NCBI RefSeq assembly: GCF_023159225.1
Contig: NC_063168.1
Location: forward strand, 52,493,398-52,557,397
Source: Perognathus longimembris pacificus
Taxonomy: Eukaryota > Chordata > Mammalia > Rodentia > Heteromyidae
Reading direction: 5' to 3'
DNA: 64,000 bases
The translations under genes and the position numbers were made by a program. Of this stretch, positions 21,671-30,800 are shown one piece after another. Numbering within the stretch: position 1 is the stretch's first letter; the number at the start of each line of letters is the position of its first letter. The notes below the pieces were generated by a model. It was not told where the DNA came from. It saw only the letters and a program-made list of their open reading frames with translations, and ran no database searches.

Positions 21671-21816
21671 GGCTGGGAGTGGCTTAGTGGTAGAGTACTT
21701 GCCTAGCATGCCATGAAGCTCTGGGTTTGGTTCCTCAGCACCACATAAACAGAAAAGGCTGGGAGTGGTGCTGTGGCTTAAGTGGCAGAGTGCTAGCCTT
21801 GAAAAAAAAGAAGCCA
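21671..21816 (+). mobile_element. IDL-Geo SINE (older subtype), interrupted
   Basis: Stops at GAAAAAAAAGAAGCCAG; matching right-half sequence (AAGAAGAAGCCATGGACAGT) reappears at 22249-22311. Confidence 0.8.
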
Positions 21817-22021
21817 GGGGCTGGGAATATGGCCTAGTGGCAAGAGTGCTTGACTCATATACATGAAGTTCTGGGTTCAATTCCCCAGCACCACACATAT
21901 AGAAAATGGCCAGAAGTGACGCTGTGGCTCAAGTGGCAGAGTGCTAGCCTTGAGCAAACAAGCCAGGGACGGTGCTCAGGCCCTGAGTGCAAGCCCAAGA
22001 CTGGCCAAAAAAAAAAAAAAA
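21817..22021 (+). mobile_element. IDL-Geo SINE
   Basis: Full dimer, second unit in the cluster. Confidence 0.9.
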
Positions 22022-22022
22022 G

Positions 22023-22230
22023 AGCTGGGGATATGGCCTAGTGGCTAGAGTGCCTGCCTCGTATTCATGAGGCCCTGGGTTCAATTCCCCAGCACCACAT
22101 ATACAGAAAATGGCCAGAAGTGGCACTGTGGCTCAAGTGGCAGAGTGCTAGCCTTGAGCAAAAAGAAGCCAGGGACAGTGCTCAGGCCCTGAGTCCAAGT
22201 CCCAGGACTGGCCAAAAAAAAAAAAAAAAG
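22023..22230 (+). mobile_element. IDL-Geo SINE
   Basis: Full dimer of the GGGGATATGG / GTATTCATGAGG subtype, like the copy at 11085. Confidence 0.9.
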
Positions 22231-22248
22231 ATTCATAGTATCTATCCT

Positions 22249-22311
22249 GAAAAAGAAGAAGCCATGGACAGTGCTCAGGTCCTGAGTTCAAGGCCCAGGA
22301 CTGGGGAAGAA
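22249..22311 (+). mobile_element. Geo half fragment
   Basis: GAAGCCATGGACAGTGCTCA to CAGGACTGGGG; probably the severed end of the 21671 copy. Confidence 0.7.
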
Positions 22312-22399
22312 AAGAAAAGCATTAGTTTAGGAACTGGACAAAGAACCGAGGCTGTGGCTGGGAAAAGCCTGGCTGGGAACTTCTTTCCTCTTTTTCCTC

Positions 22400-22896
22400 T
22401 ATCCCGAAAAGGTGCCGGACAGCTCCGGACCCCGGGAGGTGGACGTGGAAACCCAGCTCCTGCACCTCCAGATCGCTTCCACGCTGAGCCCCGCTGCGCT
22501 CAAAGCTGCCATTCTGCCTTCCTAGGGCCGAGGTTGGCCCCGCACCCGCGCGAGGCCCGCACGGAAGAGGCCGCCAGCCGCCCGCCGTCCCGCGGAGCGA
22601 AGCCCTCCGCCGCGCCCACGCTCGGAGTGGGTCGGGCTCAGCGCCTGCAGCTCGCTGCCTCGGTCCTTTCCGCAGCGAAGGCGACCCATCGTCTCCTCCC
22701 GATAAACCCGGAACCCGCGGGGACCCACGGACACCCATGGAGACCCACCGGCCACGACCGCACGCCGACCCGCCGCTCCGCAACCACGCGGCGAGGGAGG
22801 GGCCGGGGCGGGCCGCCCGAGACCGGCATGCTTTGCGGCACGCGGCACTCACTTCCTTCCCCCACAATCCCCTGCTTCATAGCCCTGGGGGCCAGA

Positions 22897-22951
<55 letters not shown>

Positions 22952-22960
22952 CGCGCGCCT
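22400..22960 (-). promoter_or_regulatory. GEMIN6: CpG island, probable GEMIN6 promoter and first exon
   Basis: A GC- and CpG-rich block amid AT-rich repeat DNA, about 2 kb upstream of the GEMIN6 start codon. On the minus strand a GGAA followed by GTGAGT (donor GT at 22851-22852) could end a short non-coding exon 1 that splices to the acceptor at 20698-20699. Several GGAAG (ETS-type) cores occur on the minus strand. The long open frames across this block on both strands are composition effects of the GC-rich DNA. Assignment as GEMIN6 promoter is inferred from position. Confidence 0.6.
22897..22958 (+). repeat. (GT)n followed by (GC)n
   Basis: About 44 bases of GT then GCGCGCGCGTGCGCGCGC, alternating purine-pyrimidine throughout, at the edge of the GEMIN6 CpG island. 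Confidence 0.95.
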
Positions 22961-23015
22961 CCCTGCTTCGTAGACCTGGGACCGGGGGGGCGTGGGTGGG
23001 TGTGTCCCTGTCCCA

Positions 23016-23112
23016 CCTACCCTCCTGCCCCGCCTTCTCCCTTTCTCTCTCCCTCCTCCCCTTCCCCTCTTCCTCCTCCCCCTCCCTCCCTTCCTCTTCC
23101 CCTCCCCCTCCC
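23016..23112 (+). repeat. Polypyrimidine (C/T) tract
   Basis: About 95 bases almost purely C and T, with CCCTCCCC-type repeats. Confidence 0.9.
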
Positions 23113-23285
23113 CCTACCGCTGCTTGAACTCAGGGCCTGGGCACTGGCCTTCAACTGGCTCCCCTGGAGCCACAGCTCCACGTGGGTTTGTTTTTGCCTG
23201 TTAATTGGAGATCTGAGTCTTGTGGACTTCCCTGCCCCAAGATCCTCAGGTCTCAGCTTCCTGAGTAGATGGATCACAGGCACAG
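23113..23285 (-). mobile_element. B1-Geo composite SINE
   Basis: TGCTTGAACTCAGGGCCTGG to AGTAGATGGATCACAGGCAC in reverse. Confidence 0.75.
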
Positions 23286-23289
23286 GATC

Positions 23290-24300
23290 ACTAGATGCCC
23301 GGCAGGAAAAGCACCTTTGTCTTGGAATCTAGCATGGAATGCGCTACAAGTATGAGGCAAATGTCTGTAGAAAGGAGGAAAAGAGCCAAGGGTATTTTTT
23401 TTTGTTTGGCTTGTTCAGAGCAATTAAAATGCCTGCTTTTTCAGTATGGCTTGCAAACAGTGGGGATAAACTGGAAAGAAATTCACCAGCTTGGGTTGAA
23501 ATCCACCTAGCAGATGGCTTGCTAGAAACCCCTCCAGTGGAAAGCAGCAAATTACTGGCTTCTGCTACAGATTGCTGCTCACGGGGTGCACCTTTCATGA
23601 TGATGATCCTGAAAAGTGATATGAGGTGGTAAATGCAGAGTTCTTGAAAATGTGAAAAACAAGGAAGATTTACAAAAGCTGAATTAGAAGACTATCAAGC
23701 CAAGATGTAGAAAAGATTAAAAATCATCTTTTGCATTACTACTTGGAATTCCATATAATCCTTAAAGTGTATTTTCTTACTGTCATTAGTTCAAATAATC
23801 CTTCTCCTAACCTTTGGTTATTGAATGAATGGCTGATTATATTGTGTGGCTTTAATGGATTAGGTTTTATCAGTTAAAACCTGTAAATCTACAAATAGTG
23901 TAAATTCCAAGCATTATTATAGTGTGGAGGAAAATGTTTGACCTCATAAAAATTCTGTCAGCTACAACCAATATGTGACAATTGTTCATTTGCATTTAAT
24001 CCCCTAGACTTCAAAATGACTGGATTTTTTTTCTACACGTATAATTCTACAAATAACCTCAACGTAAATTTGAGTTCCCTTTAAGGTGAAGAGACTGGTA
24101 CCTTTAGCCTCTTAACTAAAAGCTCATTTCCAGGAATTGCTGATGCAAATTAGTGACTAATACACTGGCCTTCTGTAGCTAAGCTTTACTGAGTTTAAGT
24201 GATGTTTTGGGTTTTTTTTTTTCAGGTTGTCTCATGCCCCCTTTTTCCACTGCTACATTCATCACTCCAGCTGATATCCTTCTCATATTCTCAATATTTT
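23290..24300. other. Intergenic unique block
   Basis: Repeat-free, AT-rich to the right. A 97-codon open frame at 23339-23632 (+) resembles no protein I know. Could be decayed old repeat. Confidence 0.45.
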
Positions 24301-24404
24301 AGTTCTGAGATCAGGACTTGAACTCTGAACCTGACACTTTTACTGGCTAGCATGAATGGCTAGCATTCTAACACTGAGCCATGCCTCTAACCCCATTGTC
24401 TTGA

Positions 24405-24492
24405 CTTTTTTTTTTTTTTGGTATTGGGGATCCAACCCAGAATATTGCCCTTGCTAGGCAAGCCCTTTGAAACTGAGCTACATACCAGCCCC
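24405..24492 (-). mobile_element. ID-like SINE monomer
   Basis: Reversed ID: GGTATTGGGGATCCAACCCA to AACTGAGCTACATACCAGCC after a T run. Confidence 0.65.
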
Positions 24493-24624
24493 TTCCCATA
24501 TTCTCTTCTTTCCTTCCATCTCCTTCCAAAGATATAACCCCTCAATCCTACCTTTAACCCTCTACCAAATTCATGATTGCCTATCAATTTCCAGGATTAT
24601 TTAGTTTCATTTTAGGATTATATT

Positions 24625-24775
24625 TTTGCTCAAAACTAGGGGCTCTACCACTTTGTTTTCTGGTGGATAATTGGAGATGAGACTGATTTTCCTGCCCAAA
24701 CTGCCTTATAACTGTCATCCTTCCATCTCAGCCTCCTGAGTAGCTAGGATTACAGGTGTGAGCCACTAGCACCTG
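24625..24775 (-). mobile_element. B1-Geo SINE, partial
   Basis: Linker and B1 half, ending GAGCCACTAGCACCTGTCCC. Confidence 0.7.
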
Positions 24776-24779
24776 TCCC

Positions 24780-24920
24780 ACTTATAGATTTTTTGCCACT
24801 TTAAATTAGAGATAAGTGTTTCATGAACTTTTCTGCCCCACCTGGCTTTGAACCGTGATCCTCAGATCTTAGCCTCCTGAGTATTTAGGATTATAGGTGT
24901 GAGCCACCAGTGCCTGGCAG
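24780..24920 (-). mobile_element. B1-Geo SINE, partial
   Basis: Linker and B1 half repeated directly after the previous copy, ending GAGCCACCAGTGCCTGGC. Confidence 0.7.
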
Positions 24921-25066
24921 AAAATTCTGAGAGATATAAATTGAGAACAGAAAAGCAAACTAACTAGTCAAATGTTAGATTAGCAAAGCAGGAAACAAAG
25001 GGATCTTTGCTTTCTCTAAAATGAAGTTGTATGCACTACAGAATAGTGTATCAGTATTAGTAGTAA

Positions 25067-25270
25067 TTTTTGTTTTTTTGCCCGCCCTGGGGCTTGAACT
25101 CAGTTCCTGAGCACTGTCCCTGGCTTCTTTTTTGCTCAAGGCTAGCACTCTACCACTTGAGCCACAGTGCCACTTCCGGCTTTTTCTGTATGTGTGGTGC
25201 TGAGGAATCAAACCCAGGGCTTCATGTATGGAAGGTAAGCCCTCTACCACTAGGCCATATTCCCAGCCCC
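25067..25270 (-). mobile_element. IDL-Geo SINE
   Basis: GCCCGCCCTGGGGCTTGAAC to CATATTCCCAGCCCC. Confidence 0.9.
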
Positions 25271-25373
25271 AGTAGTAGTTATAATAATGCTTATTGGATG
25301 TATTTTTGAGCCACCAGTGCCCGGTTTTAGAGGTTTTGTTTAGTTTTTTTTTTTTTTTTAAGTATTGCATTGC

Positions 25374-25605
25374 AGCCGGGTGCTGGTGGCTCAGACCTGT
25401 AATCCTAGCTATTTAGGAGGCTGAGATCTGAAGATCACAATTAGTAGTCACCTCAGGCAAGAAAGACCCTGAGACTCTATCTCCAATTAACCACATACAC
25501 AGCCTGAAGTGGAGTTGTGGCTTAAGTGGGAGAGCACTAGCCTTGAACAAAAAAACCTCAAGGACAGTGCCTAGGCCCTGAGTTTAAAACCGGATGAGCA
25601 TTATA
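25374..25605 (+). mobile_element. B1-Geo composite SINE
   Basis: GCCGGGTGCTGGTGGCTCAG start, the best-preserved B1-like 5' end in the window. Confidence 0.82.
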
Positions 25606-25620
25606 AAAAAGAAAAGTATT

Positions 25621-25823
25621 GGGCTGGGGATATAGCCTAGTGGCAAGAGTGCCTGCCTCGGATACACGAGGCCCTAGGTTCGATTCCCCAGCACCACATA
25701 TACAGAAAACGGCCAGAAGCGGCGCTGTGGCTCAAGTGGCAGAGTGCTAGCCTTGAGCGGGAAGAAGCCAGGGACAGTGCTCAGGCCCTGAGTCCAAGGC
25801 CCAGGACTGGCCAAAAAAAAAAA
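25621..25823 (+). mobile_element. IDL-Geo SINE, young subfamily
   Basis: Carries GATATAGCC, CTCGGATACACGAGG, CCCTAGG and GAGCGGGAAGAAG variants shared with 58677-58880. Duplication GAAAAGTATT at 25611-25620 and 25824-25833. Confidence 0.95.
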
Positions 25824-25837
25824 GAAAAGTATTGCAA

Positions 25838-25923
25838 ATCAAGAATCCCAGTTCTAGGGAGGCTGAAACAGGAAGATTATAAGTTCCAGGTCAGTCTAGG
25901 CTACACAATGAAATCCTGTCTTT
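25838..25923 (+). mobile_element. B1-like SINE monomer, split
   Basis: AATCCCAGTTCTAGGGAGGC to GAAATCCTGTCTTT; tail resumes at 26144. Confidence 0.65.
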
Positions 25924-26127
25924 TTTTTTTTTTTTTTTTTTTTTTGCCAGTCCTGAGGCTTGGACTCAGGGCCTGAGCACTGTCCCTGGCTTCTTTTTGC
26001 TCAAGGCTAGCACTGTGCCACAACGCCACTTCTAGCCTTTTCTATATATGTGGTACTGGGGAATCGAACCCAGGGCTTCATGTATACAAGGCAAGCACTC
26101 TTGCCACTAGGCCATATTCCCAGCCCC
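25924..26127 (-). mobile_element. IDL-Geo SINE nested at the end of a B1
   Basis: ATGAAATCCTGTCTTT at 25908-25923 and 26128-26143, a perfect 16-base duplication. Confidence 0.95.
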
Positions 26128-26159
26128 ATGAAATCCTGTCTTTAAAAAAAAGTACAAGC

Positions 26160-26366
26160 GACTGGGGATATGGCCTAGTGGCAAGAGTGCTTGCCTTGTA
26201 TACATGAAGCCCTGGGTTCGATTCCCCAGCACCACATATACAGAAAATGGCCAGAAGTGGCGCTGTGGCTCAAGTGGCTGAGTGCTAGTCTTGAGCAAGA
26301 AGAAGCCAGGGACAGTGCTCAGGCCCTGAGTCCAAGCCCCAGGACTGGCAAAAAAAAAAAAAAAAA
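26160..26366 (+). mobile_element. IDL-Geo SINE with target-site duplication
   Basis: AAAGTACAAGC before, AAAGTGCAAGC after. It faces the previous copy across 32 bases. Confidence 0.92.
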
Positions 26367-26519
26367 GTGCAAGCATTGCTAAGTCTGAACTATTAGCACC
26401 TCATTGTGTTCCAGGTAGGTTAGATACCCAAAGCATTAAAATATTTCAGTATGTGATGTATGTGTGTGTGATAAGGTCTCACTATGTAACTCAGGAGAGC
26501 CTTGAACTCAAGTCTCTCA

Positions 26520-26745
26520 AGCAGGGTGCTGTTGGCTCACACCTGTAATTCTAGCTGCTCAGGAGGCTGAGATCTGAGGAACACTGTTCAAAGCCTGGCT
26601 GGGAAGTCCATGAGACTCCTCGATTAACCACCAAAAAGCCAGAAGTGAGCTGTGGCTAAAGTGGTAGACCATTAGCCTTGAGTAAAAATAAAAAAGCTCA
26701 GGGACAGCATGTGGACCCTGAGTTCAAGCCCCAGCACTGGCAATA
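26520..26745 (+). mobile_element. B1-Geo composite SINE
   Basis: GCAGGGTGCTGTTGGCTCAC to CCCAGCACTGGCAATAAAAA. Confidence 0.8.
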
Positions 26746-27149
26746 AAAAAAATTTTTAAGGCCTCTGTTGCCTTAGTCTACTAAATGCTGGGATTATAGG
26801 TCTGCACCTCCAGACTTGGCTCTTATCCAGCAACTTTTGTTTCAAAGGGTGACTATTAAGAGGTCTGATTTACTGGTATAAAAGAAATTAAGACCTGGGA
26901 ATAAGCTGTTTTGGTGAACTTTGAAAGAAAAGACTAATTTTAAACCCTAAAGCATGTAAAACAATAACACCCTAGTCCCATAGCTTCTATTTGTTCTCAA
27001 ATTAGCTTAGCAACAATGAGCAGATGAACATGGTTTAATTATTTCTTAAATTACACTGTAGACAGGGCAATAAAAGGGAGAGTAAGTAGATGATAACTAA
27101 CAACTCTTAAATCTTCCTCCAACAGCCTGGTCCTTTAAAAAAAAAAAAT

Positions 27150-27390
27150 TTATTGCCAGTCCTGGGGCTTGAACTCTGGGCCTGGCCACTGTCCTTGAGC
27201 TTCTTTTGCTCAAGGTGAACATTTTACCACTTGAGCCATATTGCCACTGTTGGCTTTTTTGAGTAGTTTATTGGAGAGTAGAGTGTCTCATGGAGTGTCC
27301 AACCTGGGACACTCGAACTGTGATCCTTAGATCTCAGCCTTCTGAGTAGCTAAGATTACAGATGTGTCAACAGTGTCTAGCTAGTCCTTT
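27150..27390 (-). mobile_element. B1-Geo composite SINE
   Basis: GCCAGTCCTGGGGCTTGAAC to TTACAGATGTGTCAACAGTG. Confidence 0.78.
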
Positions 27391-27442
27391 TCCCCCCTAC
27401 ACAGTGACCTATGTTCTCTCTGCCTCTCTGGTTATCTTCGAA

Positions 27443-27470
27443 GTGTGTGTGTGTGTGTGTGTGTATATAT
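27443..27470 (+). repeat. (GT)n microsatellite
   Basis: Short GT run then TATATATA. Confidence 0.85.
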
Positions 27471-27787
27471 AAAACAAGGTAAGGGCTTCTCTTTTGTCAG
27501 ATAGATTATAAACCAATATCTGAACTTCCTAAGATAAAAGGATAGTAAATATTCCTTATTACACAGGGGAAAAATAATCTCATATAAAAATCCAATGAAA
27601 ATGATTCTACATAAGGAAAAAACATTCAGAATCTCCCATTCAATGTACCATTGTTTTGAAATATTAGCAAGACCTTGAAATTACTTTAAATCAAAAACAT
27701 TTACAAAGCACTGAAATAACAAGGGTAGCTGTTTTTTTATATGAGTTGTATTCATTATTTAGGGAGATATTAAAAATTACCTTTTTG

Positions 27788-27979
27788 TGGGCTAGGAATG
27801 TGACTTAGCAGTAGACTGCTTGCCTAGCATGAATCCCTGGGTTCAATTCCTCAGCACTCCATAAACAGAAAAGGCTAGAAGTGGTGCTGTGGCTAGAGGT
27901 AGAGTGCTAGTCTTGAGCAAAAAGAAGCCAGGGACAGTGCTCAGGCCCTGAGTCCCAAGCCCCAGGATTGGAAAGAAAA
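27788..27979 (+). mobile_element. IDL-Geo SINE, older subtype, with target-site duplication
   Basis: AAAAATTACCTTTTTG at 27772-27787 and 27980-27995, perfect 16 bases although the element itself is diverged. Confidence 0.92.
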
Positions 27980-28003
27980 AAAAATTACCTTTTTGAATTT
28001 TTT

Positions 28004-28195
28004 TTTATTTTTTATTTTGCCAGTCCCGGGCCTTGGACTCAGGGCCTGTCCCTGGCTTCCTTTTGCTCAAGGCTAGCACTCTGCCACTTGAGCCACAGCG
28101 CCACTTCTGGCCGTTTTCTGTATATGTGGTGCTGGGGAATCAAACCCAGGGCCTCATGTATACGAGGCAAGCTCTCTTGCCACTAGGCCAGCCCC
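28004..28195 (-). mobile_element. IDL-Geo SINE
   Basis: Opposite to the preceding copy; ends CTAGGCCAGCCCC with the usual CATATCC missing. Confidence 0.88.
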
Positions 28196-28199
28196 TTGA

Positions 28200-28483
28200 A
28201 GTTTTGAAAAATTTGTAACAGAAAAAGAGAACTTTTACTGTATATCATTTGCTTTTCCTTTTTCAAGAACATACATCACTCCATTTGCTGGTCAAATTAC
28301 ATTTTATGGGTAAGGAGAAGGGAAAAGGGGGGAAATGGCCAATTTCTTTCTTGTTACTAATCATATTCTTAGCTGCCACCTGTTGGGATGTGTTTTCTTT
28401 TTTTCAAGAAGAAACAGTCTACTAATTACCTTGCTACTGTAGATATTCCGCTTTATGAAATAAAAGCATACTTTGTGTTTAAA
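28200..28483 (-). other. TTC39D downstream region
   Basis: Unique sequence after the TTC39D stop, likely 3' UTR. No canonical AATAAA on the minus strand; AGTAAA (from 28233) is the only near match noticed. Confidence 0.45.
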
Positions 28484-30307
28484 TTACATTTCTTTGGTTA
28501 TTTGTTCAAGGGCTATATGAGCTCTAAACTGTAATCGGGCCTCCATAGAATAGTCTTTATAGTTTTTGATGTTGTCCAGGCTTTTGGTTGCACTGGCGTA
28601 ATTTCCATTTAGATAGTGTAGAATTCCCAGTTCATAGTAAGTATATGGTACCAAATAGTGGTCATATTTTAACAATTTCTCATTCTGAAGAACACGATTG
28701 AAATAGTGTTCAGCCTTCAAATATTTTCCTAAGTGTTTCAGGCATAGACCTTTAAGTAAATTTAATAAACTGATGTCATCTGTACCATACTCCTCGTTTG
28801 GATTTTCTTGCAAAAGATCTTTTCCTCTGTCAATTATAGATAGCCAGCTTGAAATAAGCTCTATTTTTTTGCTCATGACTCGGAAACCACTCCAGGCATA
28901 AATGAATTCCAGAAGGGGCTGTGCTGTAAACCAGCCTGAAGTAGTACCATAGCGCTGACCTTTCTCAGCCACAAACTTTTCTATCGGCACAGAGTTGCCT
29001 AAAATTTTCATTCTCAGGCTGTCCACATTTAAGAAGAGAGAGCTTATGTCCTCGCTTGCTGATTTTGCAAAATCAGAAGGGAGCAAAGCCAGTAATATAG
29101 CTTTGCTGTACACGTATATTGCCTTAGACCATTTGCTATTCTGAGAGAGGAGATTGGCATAATGGAATGCTTGCCTCCAATTCTGCAGAAAAATGTGGCA
29201 CCACATGATTTCCCAATAACAGAGATGATGAATCTGCTTCCACTCATTCTGAGTAAAAATACACTCCTGTAATTTTAATTGTGCGTTTTCAAAATTGCCT
29301 TTCAGCATGCTAAAACGTGCATGAAAAAATTTAAGTACAACACAGTTTGGAAATTTGCGGAGGTAGACAAGGAAGAGATTTTCTGTAGCAGGACAGGGAA
29401 TCTTTTCAATACCAAAAGCTACGTGGATATAGTTGTAATAAAAGAGTAGAGTGAAAACACTTAAGATGTAATTTATATGGGGTTCAGATGCACTCTCATG
29501 AAGCAAAGCCAAGCCTAGATCTCTATTACCAGAATAGCCTACGATACTGAGAAGTTTTAGTATCTTTGGTGGCACAAGCGATAACATCAAATTGAATGCT
29601 CCAAGTCCAAACTTTATCCCTCCATCCAGGTGTTTGTGGGCTTTGCTTTGGTTCTTTGGCATAAGTGTTAATACGTGTTCACAGTCTTTGTATATCTGAT
29701 AACTGGACCCAATGCTGATGCTGCTTTTAAAAAAACCAAGCAAACTGTCATCTTGTATAAATGATATGGAGGACTTCAAGATCAAGCACTCAGCATAACA
29801 GACTTCTGCATGCAATTCTTCTTCGTTGACAGCCTTTAATCCATGCCTATTCACTAGATATGATAAAGTCATTATTCTAGGTCTTTTGCGGAAATTATTG
29901 CAAGTTTTCAATGCTTCCTTGGAGACAGAAATTCCAGTCTCAATATCCTGTGGATCAAAAGTCAGGATGGCCCTGACAATCATAAGCATACTGTACATTA
30001 GGGCATGGTATATGCTGTTTTTAGACCATGGATGGATGAGACTTATTGCCTCTGAAAATCTGTTATTTAGGAATAAGTACAACCCAGTTGTGCATTCTTC
30101 CAAGGAAGATATTAGATTCATGGATGATGCCACAGGGATAATTTCATAGGCATCTTCAAACTTGTCTTCTTGATCATTTTCCTTTTTGTTTAGAGTATTC
30201 TGTTTACTGAATTTGGCCTTGTGACCATTTTCTCCTCCAATTAGGGTGAGTGACATGTTTAGCTTGTTCTTCTGCTCATTTTCTGTTTTTCCTAGAATGA
30301 GCGGCAT
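28484..30307 (-). CDS. TTC39D: TTC39D, intronless TTC39-family TPR protein
   Basis: A single uninterrupted minus-strand frame, 607 residues from the first in-frame ATG (30305-30307, A at -3); a second ATG at 30254-30256 would give 590. Paralogues TTC39A/B/C are about 580-680 residues. Family hallmarks run throughout: EDAYEIIPVASSM, FLNNRFSEAISLIHPW, HAEVCYAECLILK, SYQIYKDCEHVL, GGIKFGLGAFNLMLSLVPPKILKLL, GYSGNRDLGLALLHE, WKQIHHLCYWEIMWC and a C-terminal TPR-like run (LGKYLKAEHYFNRVL ... YYELGILHYLNGNYASATKSL). This is the Iml2/TTC39 domain of unknown molecular function. Paralogues are multi-exon, so TTC39D is an old retrogene. The locus between GEMIN6 and SRSF7 matches its place in mouse; the human copy is annotated as a pseudogene. 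The frame stays open 31 codons upstream without an ATG. Confidence 0.92.
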   Translation of the reverse strand: MPLILGKTENEQKNKLNMSLTLIGGENGHKAKFSKQNTLNKKENDQEDKFEDAYEIIPVASSMNLISSLEECTTGLYLFLNNRFSEAISLIHPWSKNSIYHALMYSMLMIVRAILTFDPQDIETGISVSKEALKTCNNFRKRPRIMTLSYLVNRHGLKAVNEEELHAEVCYAECLILKSSISFIQDDSLLGFFKSSISIGSSYQIYKDCEHVLTLMPKNQSKAHKHLDGGIKFGLGAFNLMLSLVPPKILKLLSIVGYSGNRDLGLALLHESASEPHINYILSVFTLLFYYNYIHVAFGIEKIPCPATENLFLVYLRKFPNCVVLKFFHARFSMLKGNFENAQLKLQECIFTQNEWKQIHHLCYWEIMWCHIFLQNWRQAFHYANLLSQNSKWSKAIYVYSKAILLALLPSDFAKSASEDISSLFLNVDSLRMKILGNSVPIEKFVAEKGQRYGTTSGWFTAQPLLEFIYAWSGFRVMSKKIELISSWLSIIDRGKDLLQENPNEEYGTDDISLLNLLKGLCLKHLGKYLKAEHYFNRVLQNEKLLKYDHYLVPYTYYELGILHYLNGNYASATKSLDNIKNYKDYSMEARLQFRAHIALEQITKEM

Positions 30308-30585
30308 ATTGGCTTTACCCTTAGAAATGGGAAGTACTGAAGTGAAGTGATGGGCTTGCAATGTATAGACGCTGTCTCTCGACCAGTCTCTTCTACACAA
30401 AGTTCAGTCTGAGGTGCTGCTCTTAAAATGGAGTTAAGAGCATCTCTAGCTATGTGGTTCAGCACCAGGATACTCTCATCTGCATCAGACAAGGAGAAAA
30501 AAAAATTATTTAGATGCGCTTCTGAAAAGTGCAAATTATTTGGAATGTAGAAAAGGAAACATTCCCTTAACACACTGTAAAAGTC

Positions 30586-30800
30586 GAGGCGCCAGTGGCT
30601 CATGTCTGTAATCCTGGCTACTCAGGAGGCTGAAATCTGAGGATAAGGCAGCAGGGGAAGGAAAGTCAGTGAGACTCTTATCTACAATTACCCAGCAGAA
30701 AACCAGAAGTGGTACTGTGGCTCAAGTAGTAGAGTGCTAGTTTTGAGCTGAAGAGCTCAGGGACAACGCCCAGTCCTGGAGTTCAAGCCCTATGGCTGAC
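30586..30800 (+). mobile_element. B1-Geo composite SINE
   Basis: GAGGCGCCAGTGGCTCATGT start, 280 bases upstream of the TTC39D start. Confidence 0.78.

Noticed and set aside
22120..23127. 335-codon open frame (+), apparently the longest after TTC39D
   Set aside because: It reads through two SINEs, the GEMIN6 CpG island, a (GT)n run and a C/T tract; no protein family resemblance.
23339..23632. 97-codon frame in unique sequence
   Set aside because: No recognisable domain, no splice context; overlapping frames on both strands are similar in length.
25621..25700. Functional tRNA gene suggested by A and B boxes
   Set aside because: The sequence is the ID-like SINE head; it recurs dozens of times and lacks a proper acceptor stem.
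25838..26366. CRISPR-like or tandem satellite array
   Set aside because: Repeats are dispersed SINEs with A tails and target duplications in both orientations, not regularly spaced units.
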